Assembly: GCA_949320185.1 (NCBI GenBank)
Contig: CASGHK010000024.1
Span: 46,925-110,924 of the forward strand
Length of the DNA stretch: 64,000 nt
Reading direction: 5' to 3'
Origin: an uncultured Methanomicrobiales archaeon
GTDB lineage: Archaea > Halobacteriota > Methanomicrobia > Methanomicrobiales > Methanospirillaceae
A program made the position numbers and the translations under genes. Positions 44,307 to 52,937 of the stretch are shown here, one piece after another. Under the pieces are notes generated by a model. It saw only the letters and a list, made by a program, of their open reading frames with translations. It searched no databases and had not been told where the DNA came from. Within the stretch, counting starts at the first letter, position 1. Every line of letters begins with the position of its first letter.

Positions 44307-44708
44307 TCACCACCCGACCATCATCACGAAGAACATTGAGATGAGGAAGATCACGATGCCGGCAGCCATCGCGACCATGCCGAGAGAGCTTACACCCTTC
44401 TGTTTTGCCATATACCCGAGGATGATCGCACCGATCCCGAGGATCGGCCCCGCGATGAAGAACCCGATCACAGCGAGAGCGATACCGGCGTAGGCGAAAT
44501 TGCGGCCTGATGCCAGTTCCGCATCCGAATGGGCCATTTCTCCCGGGATAAACTGCGATGGACTCTCGCGGAAAGGAGGCGGTGTGCCGGATGGAAACGC
44601 GCCCCCGGAGGGAGGTGAGGGAGATTGGCTCTGGCTGAGGTCGCCTCCACAGTTTGAACAGAAGCGCTGGTCCGCCTTCTGCTCCTGCCCGCAGAAAGGA
44701 CAGTACAT
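44307..44708 (-). CDS. Zinc-ribbon membrane protein
   Basis: Encodes 133 residues from the ATG at 44708. An N-terminal zinc ribbon ('YCPFCGQEQKADQRFCSNCG', about 2-21) is followed by a Ser/Pro-rich linker and two membrane segments (about 68-92 and 105-130) like those of DUF4190-type proteins. The ribbon would be cytoplasmic. Function unknown. It diverges from the M48 protease gene, which also carries zinc ribbons. Confidence 0.8.
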   Translation of the reverse strand: MYCPFCGQEQKADQRFCSNCGGDLSQSQSPSPPSGGAFPSGTPPPFRESPSQFIPGEMAHSDAELASGRNFAYAGIALAVIGFFIAGPILGIGAIILGYMAKQKGVSSLGMVAMAAGIVIFLISMFFVMMVGW

Positions 44709-44751
44709 GAGCGCAGGTATTCTCACAGATTAATAAGCCTTTCCAAATTTG

Positions 44752-44782
44752 TTACAATATATAAATAATTACCTTTAAATAT
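44752..44782. promoter_or_regulatory. AT-rich divergent promoter region (two TATA-like boxes)
   Basis: Between the divergent zinc-ribbon membrane gene and the M48 protease gene lies a strongly AT-rich stretch containing AATATATAAATAAT and CCTTTAAATATC. The second is placed about 50 bp before the M48 start. The first can serve the minus-strand gene about 45 bp away, so the two genes may be co-regulated. Confidence 0.55.
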
Positions 44783-44826
44783 CGCAAAGGCACTCAGGTG
44801 TACACCACGCGCCCTCGGGCCGGGGG

Positions 44827-45894
44827 ATGCATATGGCTGGACAGAGACGGAGGATCACGAACCTGGACCACAACGAGTACGAACACCCGTTCGACCGTGC
44901 CGCCCTCCAGGCGCTGGAGGCGACGCCCGGACTCGACACCCTTCTGGAGAAGATCTGGAAGTACGGGTTGGAGAACCTCCTGCGGGTCCAGTACACGGGC
45001 AGTTACACGAAGATCACGACGAACCACTACCCAAGGCTCAACCGCCTCTTCATCGAGGCGGCTGAGATCCTGGAGATCGATCATTCAAAGGTCGACTTCT
45101 ACCTGATCGGTGGTCAGCAGGTGAACGCCCACACGACGGGGGTCGAACGACCCCTCGTTGCAGTCTACTCCTGGCTCGTGGACATGATGACCGACGAGGA
45201 GCTTCAGTACGTGATCGCTCACGAACTCGGGCACATCAAGAGCCGGCACGTGCTCTACCACCAGCTTGCGTCGATACTGGTGACCTTCGGACAGATCATC
45301 GGCAACGTGACGCTCGGGATCGGAAACCTCCTTGCCACCGGGATCCAGATACCGCTGATGCACTGGTACCGGATGTCGGAGTTCACCTGTGACCGTGCCG
45401 GACTCCTCGTCGTGCAGGACGTCGACGTCGTCAACTCAGCCACGATGAAGATGGCGGGAGTCCCCTTCACGCAGAAGGACCAGATGAACCCCGAGGCATG
45501 GCGGGACCAGGCGCGGGAGTTCCAGGACTACGACTACGATACCCTGAAGAATATCTCCAAGCTCTGGACCCTGTACAACCCCGGATCGACCATGAGCCAC
45601 CCTTTCACGGTGATCCGGGCAGCAGAGATAGAGAAATGGGTGGCGGACGGCTCGTACGAGCGGGTGCTCCGGCGTGAGACAGCTGGCGCAGGACCCCGGA
45701 TTGGAGCAGGGGTTGTGGTCTGCCAGAGGTGCGGCAACCCACTCGGCCCGCAGAACCGTTTCTGCCCGGCATGCGGAGCACCCGTGCTGGTCCAGCAGCC
45801 GGCATCCGGCGGGGGGTTCTGCACCGCATGCGGTAACCGGCTTCTCGGGTTCGAGGAGTTCTGCCCAGGGTGCGGGCAGCGTCGGCGCCCGTAG
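44827..45894 (+). CDS. M48-family zinc metalloprotease with C-terminal double zinc ribbon
   Basis: Encodes 355 residues. The catalytic 'HELGH' is at about 132-136, and the third zinc ligand Glu at about 185 in 'MSEFTCDRAG', as in HtpX/Ste24-like M48 peptidases. Membrane segments are weak: one hydrophobic stretch lies at about 147-175, so it may be membrane-associated. The last 65 residues hold two zinc ribbons ('CQRCGNPLGPQNRFCPACG' and 'CTACGNRLLGFEEFCPGCG'), an uncommon addition. A G-rich site precedes the ATG at 44827; a second ATG is at 44833. It probably acts in membrane-protein quality control. Confidence 0.88.
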   Translation: MHMAGQRRRITNLDHNEYEHPFDRAALQALEATPGLDTLLEKIWKYGLENLLRVQYTGSYTKITTNHYPRLNRLFIEAAEILEIDHSKVDFYLIGGQQVNAHTTGVERPLVAVYSWLVDMMTDEELQYVIAHELGHIKSRHVLYHQLASILVTFGQIIGNVTLGIGNLLATGIQIPLMHWYRMSEFTCDRAGLLVVQDVDVVNSATMKMAGVPFTQKDQMNPEAWRDQAREFQDYDYDTLKNISKLWTLYNPGSTMSHPFTVIRAAEIEKWVADGSYERVLRRETAGAGPRIGAGVVVCQRCGNPLGPQNRFCPACGAPVLVQQPASGGGFCTACGNRLLGFEEFCPGCGQRRRP

Positions 45895-45940
45895 CAGCGA
45901 CGCCGTGAATGATGAAGAGATAGACTACCAGGTGGAGACG

Positions 45941-46303
45941 ATGACGGAGAAGAGACAGAACCAGCCCCTCACGAAGGACAGGATCGTGGGCATGCAGGTA
46001 GTGGACGCCGACGGATACTTCGTTGGGAAAGTCCGGGACATCTCGCTCTGTGTGGGTGAAATGGACCAGGCGCTCGTGATCGAGACGACGGACGGAGAAG
46101 AAGAGGTGCATCGCTGGAGCGAGGTCGCCGGCGCCGGTGACCTGATCCTGCTCAGGCCTACGGCACCCGAACCCGGTACCATACCGGCACAGGCAACCGA
46201 GCCGGCGTCTCCTGGAGGAACGGCGCGCCATTGCGGGTCGTGCGGTGCCTCCCTCGATCCGGGAGCACTCTTTTGCGGTTCCTGCGGAGTGAGAGTGGCG
46301 TAA
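45941..46303 (+). CDS. PRC-barrel protein with C-terminal zinc ribbon
   Basis: Encodes 120 residues from the ATG at 45941, chosen because AGGTGGAG lies just upstream; a GTG at 45905 has no such site. The first 80 residues are a PRC-barrel ('IVGMQVVDADGYFVGKVRDISL', here split: 'GMQVVDADGYFVGKV' then 'ALVIETTDGEEEVHRW'). A linker leads to a zinc ribbon 'CGSCGASLDPGALFCGSCG'. PRC-barrels bind RNA or cytoskeletal/photosynthetic partners. It lies 46 bp after the M48 gene on the same strand and is likely cotranscribed. Confidence 0.82.
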   Translation: MTEKRQNQPLTKDRIVGMQVVDADGYFVGKVRDISLCVGEMDQALVIETTDGEEEVHRWSEVAGAGDLILLRPTAPEPGTIPAQATEPASPGGTARHCGSCGASLDPGALFCGSCGVRVA

Positions 46304-46422
46304 CTGCGAGGATGAACTCTGGGGCAGGGAGGACGAAAAGAATACCACGAGGCCCGGGGATCAATCGGGAGAGATCAAGGTTTAGAGGTCTGGACCGGCG
46401 CGAGGGAGAGCGGGGTAAGGAG

Positions 46423-47931
46423 TCAGGACGCCGCATTGAGCCGATCGATGTAGTCCTCGAAGAGGTGGATCCGCGTGGAGACGGGGAAGGGCGACCCCTG
46501 GATGCTGATGATCGCGTCCCCTCGAGCGAGCGTCTGGATCTCGGTGTTCATGCTGGTGAGGTTCTGCTTCGCGTTTCCGGCGACGATGTTCCGGTCCAGC
46601 TGATCCGAGAGGCCCATCACGACGTACGTGTTCAGCTGAGCGAGGATCCGGGGGTCGATGTTCTTCGGCTGCTGGGTGATGAGGCAGAGACCGACCCCGA
46701 ACTTGCGTCCCTCCATGGCGCACTCGCGGAAGACCTGGGTCGACTGGTTCGCGTTCGCAAGGACCCGCTGCGCCTCCTCGATCGCGATCACGACCTGCCG
46801 GTTGCCCATGCCCTCGGCAGAGATCGTATGCGTTTTGTGGGTATGCAGGATCGACCGTGTCATCGAGGCGAGGGCGAAGAGCTCACCTCGCTCGCTCATC
46901 CCGGGGATGTCGATCAGGACCACCTTGTTCTGGCGGAGGTCGTTCAGGATTGCCGGGATCGACGAGCCGAACCGGTGGAAGAAGGCGCGGTTCTCCTCGA
47001 CCAGCGTCTCGACGCGGCGCTGGGTCATGTGGAGCGGGCCCAGGCTGTAGTTCCGGAGCGTATCGGTGATCTCCGGGTGCCGGCCGATCCCGCTCGTCGT
47101 CTTCAGGGGGGAGGGGAGGGAGTCGACCCCCTCGTTGACAAAGAAGTCGATCACGTCCGATCCCGGCAGGTTGTCGAGCGATTCGACCACCTCGACGAGC
47201 GGGAGGGAGAGCTCGTAGAGGAACCCGAGGTCACCCATCCTGAAGTCGTCATGCTCGAGGCGGAGCTCTTTCAACCCGAAGTGTTCCCGCTCCTCGGGTG
47301 GACGGGTCGAGTAGACCGAGAGGCCGTCATGAGCAGCGGTATACTCGATCAACCCCTTGACACGCCGTCCTTTGACGCGGTACCCGGTCACGTACTCGCC
47401 GTGAGGGTCGATGATCAGGAGGCCGAACTGGCGCCGGCGCATAGCGGAAGCGCAGAAGACCTTCATGAAGTTGGACTTACCCATGCCTGTGGTCGCAAAG
47501 ATCCCCATGTGGGAAGAGAGGACCTCCGACGGGATCGATACGGTCACGCCCTCCAGCACCCCGAGCCCGGCACGCATCAGCCCGACCTCCATGTCCCCCA
47601 TGGAGCGCTTTAAAAAGTCCAGGTCGGCCTGGTCAGGGCGCGAGACCTCCGAGAAGGTGGTCGGGGCGGTGATCGGGGGGCGGAAACGTCCCTCGCCGTC
47701 CACGAGTCCCAGGGGGTGAAGGTTCACCACGAGGTGCGGCTCGGCGGAGAAGGCACCGGAAGCGGTCTCGTGCAGAATGTCCGTGACCTTGGAGTAGAAG
47801 ATGAAGTTCTTGTCGTGGTCGACGAGCTTGAGAATATCCCCGACGAAGAGGACCGCCGTGGACGGGACCACGATCTGGTACGAGAGTACCGAGGTGTTGA
47901 TCAGGCGAAAACCGGTCGAGCTGTCGGACAT
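46423..47931 (-). CDS. herA: HerA-type hexameric DNA translocase/ATPase
   Basis: Encodes 502 residues. The N-terminal HAS barrel ('FVGDILKLVDHDKNFIFYSKV') precedes an FtsK/HerA RecA-like core with Walker A 'GIFATTGMGKSNFMKV' (about 143-158), 'LLIIDPHGEY', Walker B 'QVVIAIEEAQRVL' and arginine-finger region 'VGLCLITQQPKNIDPRILAQL'. HerA normally works with the nuclease NurA in DNA end resection, but no nurA is adjacent here. Orphan HerA-like ATPases are common in methanogens. A TATA box lies about 45 bp upstream. Confidence 0.88.
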   Translation of the reverse strand: MSDSSTGFRLINTSVLSYQIVVPSTAVLFVGDILKLVDHDKNFIFYSKVTDILHETASGAFSAEPHLVVNLHPLGLVDGEGRFRPPITAPTTFSEVSRPDQADLDFLKRSMGDMEVGLMRAGLGVLEGVTVSIPSEVLSSHMGIFATTGMGKSNFMKVFCASAMRRRQFGLLIIDPHGEYVTGYRVKGRRVKGLIEYTAAHDGLSVYSTRPPEEREHFGLKELRLEHDDFRMGDLGFLYELSLPLVEVVESLDNLPGSDVIDFFVNEGVDSLPSPLKTTSGIGRHPEITDTLRNYSLGPLHMTQRRVETLVEENRAFFHRFGSSIPAILNDLRQNKVVLIDIPGMSERGELFALASMTRSILHTHKTHTISAEGMGNRQVVIAIEEAQRVLANANQSTQVFRECAMEGRKFGVGLCLITQQPKNIDPRILAQLNTYVVMGLSDQLDRNIVAGNAKQNLTSMNTEIQTLARGDAIISIQGSPFPVSTRIHLFEDYIDRLNAAS

Positions 47932-47972
47932 GAAGATATCCCCCCCCCGTACTTGAGGATTGGTCCCGGTGT

Positions 47973-47985
47973 GGATATATACAAT
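47973..47985 (-). promoter_or_regulatory. TATA box of herA
   Basis: On the minus strand ATTGTATATATCC lies about 45 bp before the herA ATG. Its position inside the 3' extension of the flavodoxin-type reading frame is one reason to think that frame ends earlier than it appears. Confidence 0.6.
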
Positions 47986-48009
47986 CGCTTTGTGGACCGA
48001 CCCAAGGGT

Positions 48010-48911
48010 TCAGGAGCGAGGCTCCGACGGCCCTGGAATGACTGCGGTCGGTAGCGACGAGATGACGGCTTCGCGGACGCGAGCCTCGAGACCGTGTACG
48101 GTGCCCACATCAGGCCGCCGGTCGGATCGTCGACGAGGACCTCATGGGCAAAATGGATACCCAGGTTCTGCATGAACGGCCGAACGACGTTTCGGACACA
48201 ATCGAAGTTTTTCTGGCCGCTCCTCCCCGCTGCCGCCAGGAGGACGCCGCTCCGGGTTCCCCGCGCGGGCTGACCAAAGAGTGCGGCATGGGCGTGGATG
48301 GCCTGTGCCCGGTCGATCAGGGCCTTGAGACCAGCAGGAACCATATTGGTATAGACAGGTGTGCAGACGACCAGGAGGGGTGTGCCACCGATTCTGGGGC
48401 CGAGATGGGTCATGTCATCGTCGAAGGTGCACTCCCCCGTGTTGTAGCACTGGTAGCACCCGATGCAGGGGTGGATCTCGAGGTCGTGCACGAAGACGAC
48501 CTCGACCGGCCGACCCATAGACCGTGCCGCCTCCGCTACCCACGAGGCAAGGCGGGCACAGGTACCATCTGGCCGGGGACTTCCCTGCAGCACCAGTACA
48601 CCCTCCGTTGCCGGCCCGACCGGGAGGTGAAGTGACCGGTCCTGGGGCACCAGGAAATCGGGGGCGGAGCGAAGCGCCTCCTCCCAGTTCAGAGCTGCCC
48701 GTCGGGCTGCGGATTCGGCGTCGACGGTCAGGAGCGGCGGATATTCATAGGTGTTGGTCGTGAAGAGCGGGACAGTTCTGCCCCAACCCTCGTAGAGGAG
48801 AAGGAACCGCACCATCCCCGGGTAGACCGCGGAGAGGTCCTCCCGGAAGAGGGAGAGACGACCCACCCCCGCATTCGAGGAGATCTCGACTTCGCTCAGG
48901 AGTTCGCGCAT
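48010..48911 (-). pseudogene. Flavodoxin/NADPH-dependent FMN reductase family gene with apparent frameshift
   Basis: Starting at the ATG at 48911, about 268 residues are in frame: a roughly 100-residue N-terminal extension and then a flavodoxin-like domain ('VLVLQGSPRPDGTCARLA', 'CIGCYQCYNTGECTF', 'LLVVCTPVYTNMVPAGLKALIDR'). Near 48100-48110 the frame becomes Ser/Arg-rich and runs on to 47901 into herA. The other frame there reads 'GTVHGLEARVREAVISSLP', a sensible flavodoxin-type C-terminus that stops at 48010. One missing base would explain this, either a sequencing error or a real mutation. Function would be electron transfer with FMN, perhaps with an iron-sulfur site at the Cys cluster. 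Confidence 0.7.
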
Positions 48912-49161
48912 CGACAGATCCGTTCCTGGGACCGGGGGGCTCTGCCGCCCTCTCCCGGTGCCTGGATCACAGGGTGGATTGGCCCGGTATTGAACCTGTC
49001 TTTTTTCTCCTGAAGGCTATCCGAACTTAATCCTCCATCATCCGGGAAGCAGCCTGTCCGGTAAGAGTTCGGCAGAGGAAGAATCATCACGAGGGATGAC
49101 CGGGATCCGGCCCCCAGATATCCACCTGAACGGATACGGGGACCATGCCCTGTCTCTGTCA

Positions 49162-49758
49162 CTACTCGAGATCATCGGGCCGGACGTCCACGACCAGCAC
49201 ACCGACAATTGAACCCGACCGGTTCCGGACGGGTGCGTACCCCGAGACAAAGGTGCCCCACTGGTCTGTGTAGATTCCGGTCGCACCGGGGGTCGAGATG
49301 CTGGCCGGCAGACCATTCGGAACCTCGATCAGGACGTCCCCCGGACTCGAACCGTTCGGTGTCCCGAAGGCTGCGTCGACCATGAACCTCGAGCTCTCGT
49401 TCCTCTGCTCGACCGTGTAGATAAATGCGGCCTTGGGATCTGACGCCTGGAGGGCCTGGAGTGATCGTTGGACCGAGACGAACTCGGTCGAGTTCGGGCC
49501 GAGAGCCACGGCACGGGCGAGCAAATCTCCATCGATCCCTGCCGCGTACGTTGCAGCCCGGGCAGCGAGTTCGTCCCGGATCGAGAGGTTCACCTCCACG
49601 GTGGCGGGACTTGCCTGGGACCCAGGAGTGGCAAGGGTCGTCGCGAGAGTGCCGGTCGATGCGTTCGGGCCGGGAGCAGTCGTGCACCCAGCAGCGAAGA
49701 GCATCGCTACGAACAGGGTTCCCAGGACGAGCATGAGCGATTGATCGGTTCGGACCAT
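49162..49758 (-). CDS. Secreted lipoprotein with short Cache-like domain
   Basis: Encodes 198 residues from the ATG at 49758. A signal peptide ends in 'AMLFAAGC', a lipobox-like site (about 22-29). After a Thr/Ala linker comes a helix and a beta-rich domain with 'AAFIYTVEQRN', 'PGATGIYTDQWGTFVSGYAPV' and 'GSIVGVLVVDVRPDDLE', typical of single Cache (PDC) sensors of methyl-accepting or kinase proteins. Here no membrane segment or signalling domain follows. It resembles the lipoprotein at 19710-20534 in design. Confidence 0.75.
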   Translation of the reverse strand: MVRTDQSLMLVLGTLFVAMLFAAGCTTAPGPNASTGTLATTLATPGSQASPATVEVNLSIRDELAARAATYAAGIDGDLLARAVALGPNSTEFVSVQRSLQALQASDPKAAFIYTVEQRNESSRFMVDAAFGTPNGSSPGDVLIEVPNGLPASISTPGATGIYTDQWGTFVSGYAPVRNRSGSIVGVLVVDVRPDDLE

Positions 49759-49853
49759 GTACGATGATCGGGTGCTGATGAGAAAAAGACTGTTCTCGGG
49801 AATTTCTGGGCAGACCGTCATCGACCGCCTCATCCGGGCTCTTCCGACCGATC

Positions 49854-50822
49854 TCAGCACCGGGCCGGGCGCTGCAGCACCAGGATCCGCCGGGTCAGGG
49901 ACCGATGGACCCGCTGCTCGAACCGATCGATCACCTCGAGGTGGCGAGCCGCGATCGTGTCGATCGGCCTGTGGGTGACAATCACGGCCCTCCGGCCGGG
50001 TTTCAGGACACGGACGGTCTCGGCGAGGGACTGGTCGTAGAGCAGGTCCAGGCTGTCTCCCCGGATCTGGACGGACTGGCCATAGGGCAGGTCGGAGACG
50101 ACGGCATCGACAGAGGACGAGCGGAGCGGGAGGTGTGCGGCGTCGGCGATCGCGACGTCCGCCCCGGTCAGGTTCTGCCGGGCCCCCCGGAGCATCAGGG
50201 GGTCGACGTCCAGCCCGAGTGTACGGACGCCGATGAGCGCCGCCTCGATCAGGGTCCCTCCAGTTCCCGTGAACGGGTCCACCAGGACCTCGCCAGGCTC
50301 CACGCCGGAGAGGTTGACGAGGGCGCGGGCCATCCGCGGCATCATCACCCCGGGGTGGAAGAATGGGCGGGAGAAGGGACGACGAGCATCGATAGAACGC
50401 CGGTCGGGTTCGAAGAGGAGCCGCCCGAGAAAGCACCGGCCCCCCGAGCAGACGAGCCCGTAGGTGACATCGGGAGAGGAGAGCGAGACCCGCCCGGCAA
50501 TCAATCCCCCGAGGCGCCGCTCGAGCGCGAGCTCCGGCGTTTCGAGAACCGCCCCCTCGACCTTCTTCACCCGGACGGCGTACGTCCCGTCGGGGACGAG
50601 GTCGGCTTCGCGAACCATGGCATCGACCGCCATGTCAGTCGCCGGCGAGTCCGCGATGAATTCGTAGACCCGGTGGGTGAGAGCCAGGCGCGCCAGGCGC
50701 GATGGGTCGGAACAGTCGCCGACCGCCACCTGGGGGAGCGTCTCCTCGACGCGAACCGCGCACCGCAGCTCCGCCGTCGGGAGCTGAGGGTGCTCCCCGG
50801 AGAGGAGGCAGACGACCTTCAT
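49854..50822 (-). CDS. tRNA (guanine(10)-N2)-dimethyltransferase Trm-G10 (Trm11-type)
   Basis: Encodes 322 residues from the ATG at 50822. An N-terminal THUMP-containing half ('RRLGGLIAGRVSLSSPDVTYGLV') precedes a Rossmann methyltransferase with 'RALVNLSGVEPGEVLVDPFTGTGG' (split here: 'VLVDPFTGTGGTLIEAAL') and catalytic 'SDLPYGQS'. The combination identifies the archaeal enzyme that makes N2,N2-dimethylguanosine at tRNA position 10. It follows argG by 10 bp and is probably cotranscribed. Confidence 0.9.
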   Translation of the reverse strand: MKVVCLLSGEHPQLPTAELRCAVRVEETLPQVAVGDCSDPSRLARLALTHRVYEFIADSPATDMAVDAMVREADLVPDGTYAVRVKKVEGAVLETPELALERRLGGLIAGRVSLSSPDVTYGLVCSGGRCFLGRLLFEPDRRSIDARRPFSRPFFHPGVMMPRMARALVNLSGVEPGEVLVDPFTGTGGTLIEAALIGVRTLGLDVDPLMLRGARQNLTGADVAIADAAHLPLRSSSVDAVVSDLPYGQSVQIRGDSLDLLYDQSLAETVRVLKPGRRAVIVTHRPIDTIAARHLEVIDRFEQRVHRSLTRRILVLQRPARC

Positions 50823-50832
50823 GCAGGACCGC

Positions 50833-52011
50833 TCAGAGGTTTCGCCGCATGCGGGCCTGGAGCCCGAAGTACTCGGAGAACCCGATCGCCGAACACTGGT
50901 CGACCGTGGTCGAGTCAAACGAGACCATGTCACCTGAGTAGAGGGCATTCGGCGACGACCGACCGAGAACCCGCAGTCCTCCTTTGTAGAGCTGGAGGTC
51001 GACCGTGCCATTCACCACACGCTGGGTCTCATCGATGAAGGCGTTCAGGGCGGCATACAGCGGTTCGTAGACGAGCCCCATGTAGGCGAGCTCCGACCAC
51101 TTCTCGTCGACCATCACCTTGAAGGCCAGCTCCTGGCGGGTCAGGACGAGGCGTTCAAGGTCCCTGTGCGCGGCGAGCAGTACGGTGGCTGCGGGGTGCT
51201 CGTAGCACTCACGGGCCTTGAGCCCCAGGACGCGGTCCTCGACCATGTCATTCCGGCCGATGCCGTGCGCACCGGCGAGCCGGTTGAGCGCCATGATCAG
51301 GTCGAACCCCTTCATCAATTCCCCATTGAGGGCGATGGGGAAACCCTCCTCGAAGGTGATCGAGATCTCGACGGGAGTGTCGGGCGCCTTCTCGGGCGAG
51401 GTCGTCCAATGCCAGATCTCCTCGGGGGGATGATACGACGGGTCCTCGAGCAGGCCGCCCTCGATCGAGCGGGACCAGCAGTTCTCGTCCATCGACCAGG
51501 GCTTCTCTTTTACCACCGGCACGGGGATGCCGTGCTCGGCGGCGTACTCCAATTCCCATTCACGGGTCAGGTTCTGCTCGCGGATAGGGGCGACAACCTC
51601 GAGCCCGGAGGCGCGGACGATGAAATCGAACCGGAGCTGGTCGTTGCCCTTGCCAGTGCACCCGTGCCCCACCGCGAAAGCGCCCTCCTCCTTCGCGATC
51701 CGAACGCACTCCTCCGCTATGATGGGGCGAGCGAGCGAGGTGCCCATCGGGTAACCCTCGTACGAACCGTTCGCCCGGATCGAGGGGAAGACCCCCTCGC
51801 TGACGAACCGCTCGCGGGCGTCGATCGTGTAGTGCTTGTCGGCGATGCGCTCACCCTTCTCGGTCGCCATCCGGATGTCGTCCTCTGTCTGGCCGACGTC
51901 CACCGCAACGGTCACCACGCGGTCGTAGTCGTACCGCTCCTTCAGGAACGGGACGCAGATCGAGGTGTCGAGCCCGCCAGAGAAGGCGAGCACAATCGTT
52001 CCCTTGCCCAT
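50833..52011 (-). CDS. argG: Argininosuccinate synthase ArgG
   Basis: Encodes 392 residues from the ATG at 52011, supported by GGTGATC just upstream (a GTG at 52020 is the alternative). It joins citrulline and aspartate with ATP in arginine synthesis. Motifs are the PP-loop '[11 protein letters not shown]' (about 7-17), '[15 protein letters not shown]' and '[12 protein letters not shown]'. Length is standard. A TATA element is 45 bp upstream, and the downstream partner is carAB only in function, not in position. Confidence 0.97.
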   Translation of the reverse strand: MGKGTIVLAFSGGLDTSICVPFLKERYDYDRVVTVAVDVGQTEDDIRMATEKGERIADKHYTIDARERFVSEGVFPSIRANGSYEGYPMGTSLARPIIAEECVRIAKEEGAFAVGHGCTGKGNDQLRFDFIVRASGLEVVAPIREQNLTREWELEYAAEHGIPVPVVKEKPWSMDENCWSRSIEGGLLEDPSYHPPEEIWHWTTSPEKAPDTPVEISITFEEGFPIALNGELMKGFDLIMALNRLAGAHGIGRNDMVEDRVLGLKARECYEHPAATVLLAAHRDLERLVLTRQELAFKVMVDEKWSELAYMGLVYEPLYAALNAFIDETQRVVNGTVDLQLYKGGLRVLGRSSPNALYSGDMVSFDSTTVDQCSAIGFSEYFGLQARMRRNL

Positions 52012-52052
52012 CGAGATCACCAGAATTCGCAGGGAAATGGTTCGCGGGACAG

Positions 52053-52064
52053 GGTATTAGAGTT
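52053..52064 (-). promoter_or_regulatory. TATA box of argG
   Basis: On the minus strand ACTCTAATACCC lies about 45 bp before the argG ATG, suitable for a leader of about 20 nt that carries the GGTGATC site. Confidence 0.5.
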
Positions 52065-52577
52065 TCACCCGGTTGGGGGAGACAGAGGAACCATTGTTCG
52101 GCGCTGCAAGCGCTTCAGGGCGAATGCGCCGACGGATGCAACCCCGAGCCCGAGGTTGAGGAGAGAGAGAGAGAGAAAACGGTCACCGAAGAACCCCTGG
52201 CTCATGGACGAGCCATGCAGGAGACCGAGAAGAAGCCCCAGATAGATGACCGGGGGTAGTGCCGCCATTCGGCAAACCGCACCCGGATTGGGGTGCCGGC
52301 CACGGTGATATCGATCCGCACCAGTGGAATCCGGCCCGAGTTCGGGACGATCCGGTCAAGGAACGGGAGGGTTGAAATCAGGACGAAGGGGGACCAGGAG
52401 CGTACGGCGATCAGACCCGGTGGAGCGTGATCCGTGTGGGACCGAGAACGAGGCGACTCGGATCCCGAGGGTGACCGGAGTGGAGTCGGGCAGGTGCAGT
52501 GCGATGACCGCGACGACGAGAAAGACGACTCGAAAGCGCCCGTGATGACGGCGCCGGCACGCGTCAACCCCCATCAT
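52065..52577 (-). pseudogene. Decayed small membrane-protein gene (two frame changes)
   Basis: Read on the minus strand from 52577, frame A gives a signal-anchor ('RVVFLVVAVIALHLPDS') and a beta segment. Around 52440 the sensible reading moves to frame B ('FVLISTLPFLDRIVPNSG', 'IDITVAGTPIRVRFAEW'), and around 52265 it returns to frame A with two membrane segments ('PPVIYLGLLLGLLHGSS', 'LSLLNLGLGVASVGAFAL'). Together they outline a protein of about 165 residues with an external beta domain between membrane anchors. No family recognised. It may instead be intact with two sequencing errors. Confidence 0.5.
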
Positions 52578-52700
52578 GACCCCCTGCTGGGAAGACTACA
52601 TGATGAACAGACCTCGTTCAGCAGGGATCAGTTGTGCCATACGAGAATTTTTCTGATCGATCGGAATCATCATCGACCGGCCTGCCCAACAGCTGACTGC

Positions 52701-52937
52701 ATGACAGGCGGAGAGGATGTGTGCCGGCTCGAGGCGCTGGTGACGATGGACGAGCGGGGCCAGATCGTGCTGCCAAAGGCCCTTCGCCAGCGGTTTGGTG
52801 TCGGGCCGGGTAAAAAACTCGCCATCAGTTCGTGCGAATGCAACGGCGAAGTCTGCTGCCTCGTCCTGATGCGGGCAAGAAGCCTTGACGGGAAGGTGCG
52901 CGGGGTGCTCAGCCCGGTCGTGCGGGAGGTCATGTGA
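52701..52937 (+). CDS. AbrB-type 'HgcAB-associated' small protein (HgcC-like)
   Basis: Encodes 78 residues from the ATG at 52701. The SpoVT/AbrB fold reads 'LEALVTMDERGQIVLPKALR' and then 'FGVGPGKKLAIS', followed by the Cys-containing 'GEVCCLVLM'. This specific variant matches what I know as the HgcAB-associated protein, found beside mercury-methylation genes and beside arsM in methanogens. hgcA and hgcB are not in this window. It could be a regulator that senses metals through its cysteines (about 8, 50, 56 and 57). It overlaps arsM by 1 bp. Confidence 0.75.
   Translation: MTGGEDVCRLEALVTMDERGQIVLPKALRQRFGVGPGKKLAISSCECNGEVCCLVLMRARSLDGKVRGVLSPVVREVM

Noticed and set aside
46423..48911. HerA-NurA resection or HerA-based defence pair
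   Set aside because: No NurA, Sir2 or DUF4297-type nuclease lies next to herA; the adjacent gene is flavodoxin-like and the other neighbour is a PRC-barrel gene on the opposite strand.
49162..50436. Long N-terminal extension of the lipoprotein frame to 50436
   Set aside because: The extension is antisense-like reading through the Trm-G10 gene; the signal peptide at 49758 marks the real start.
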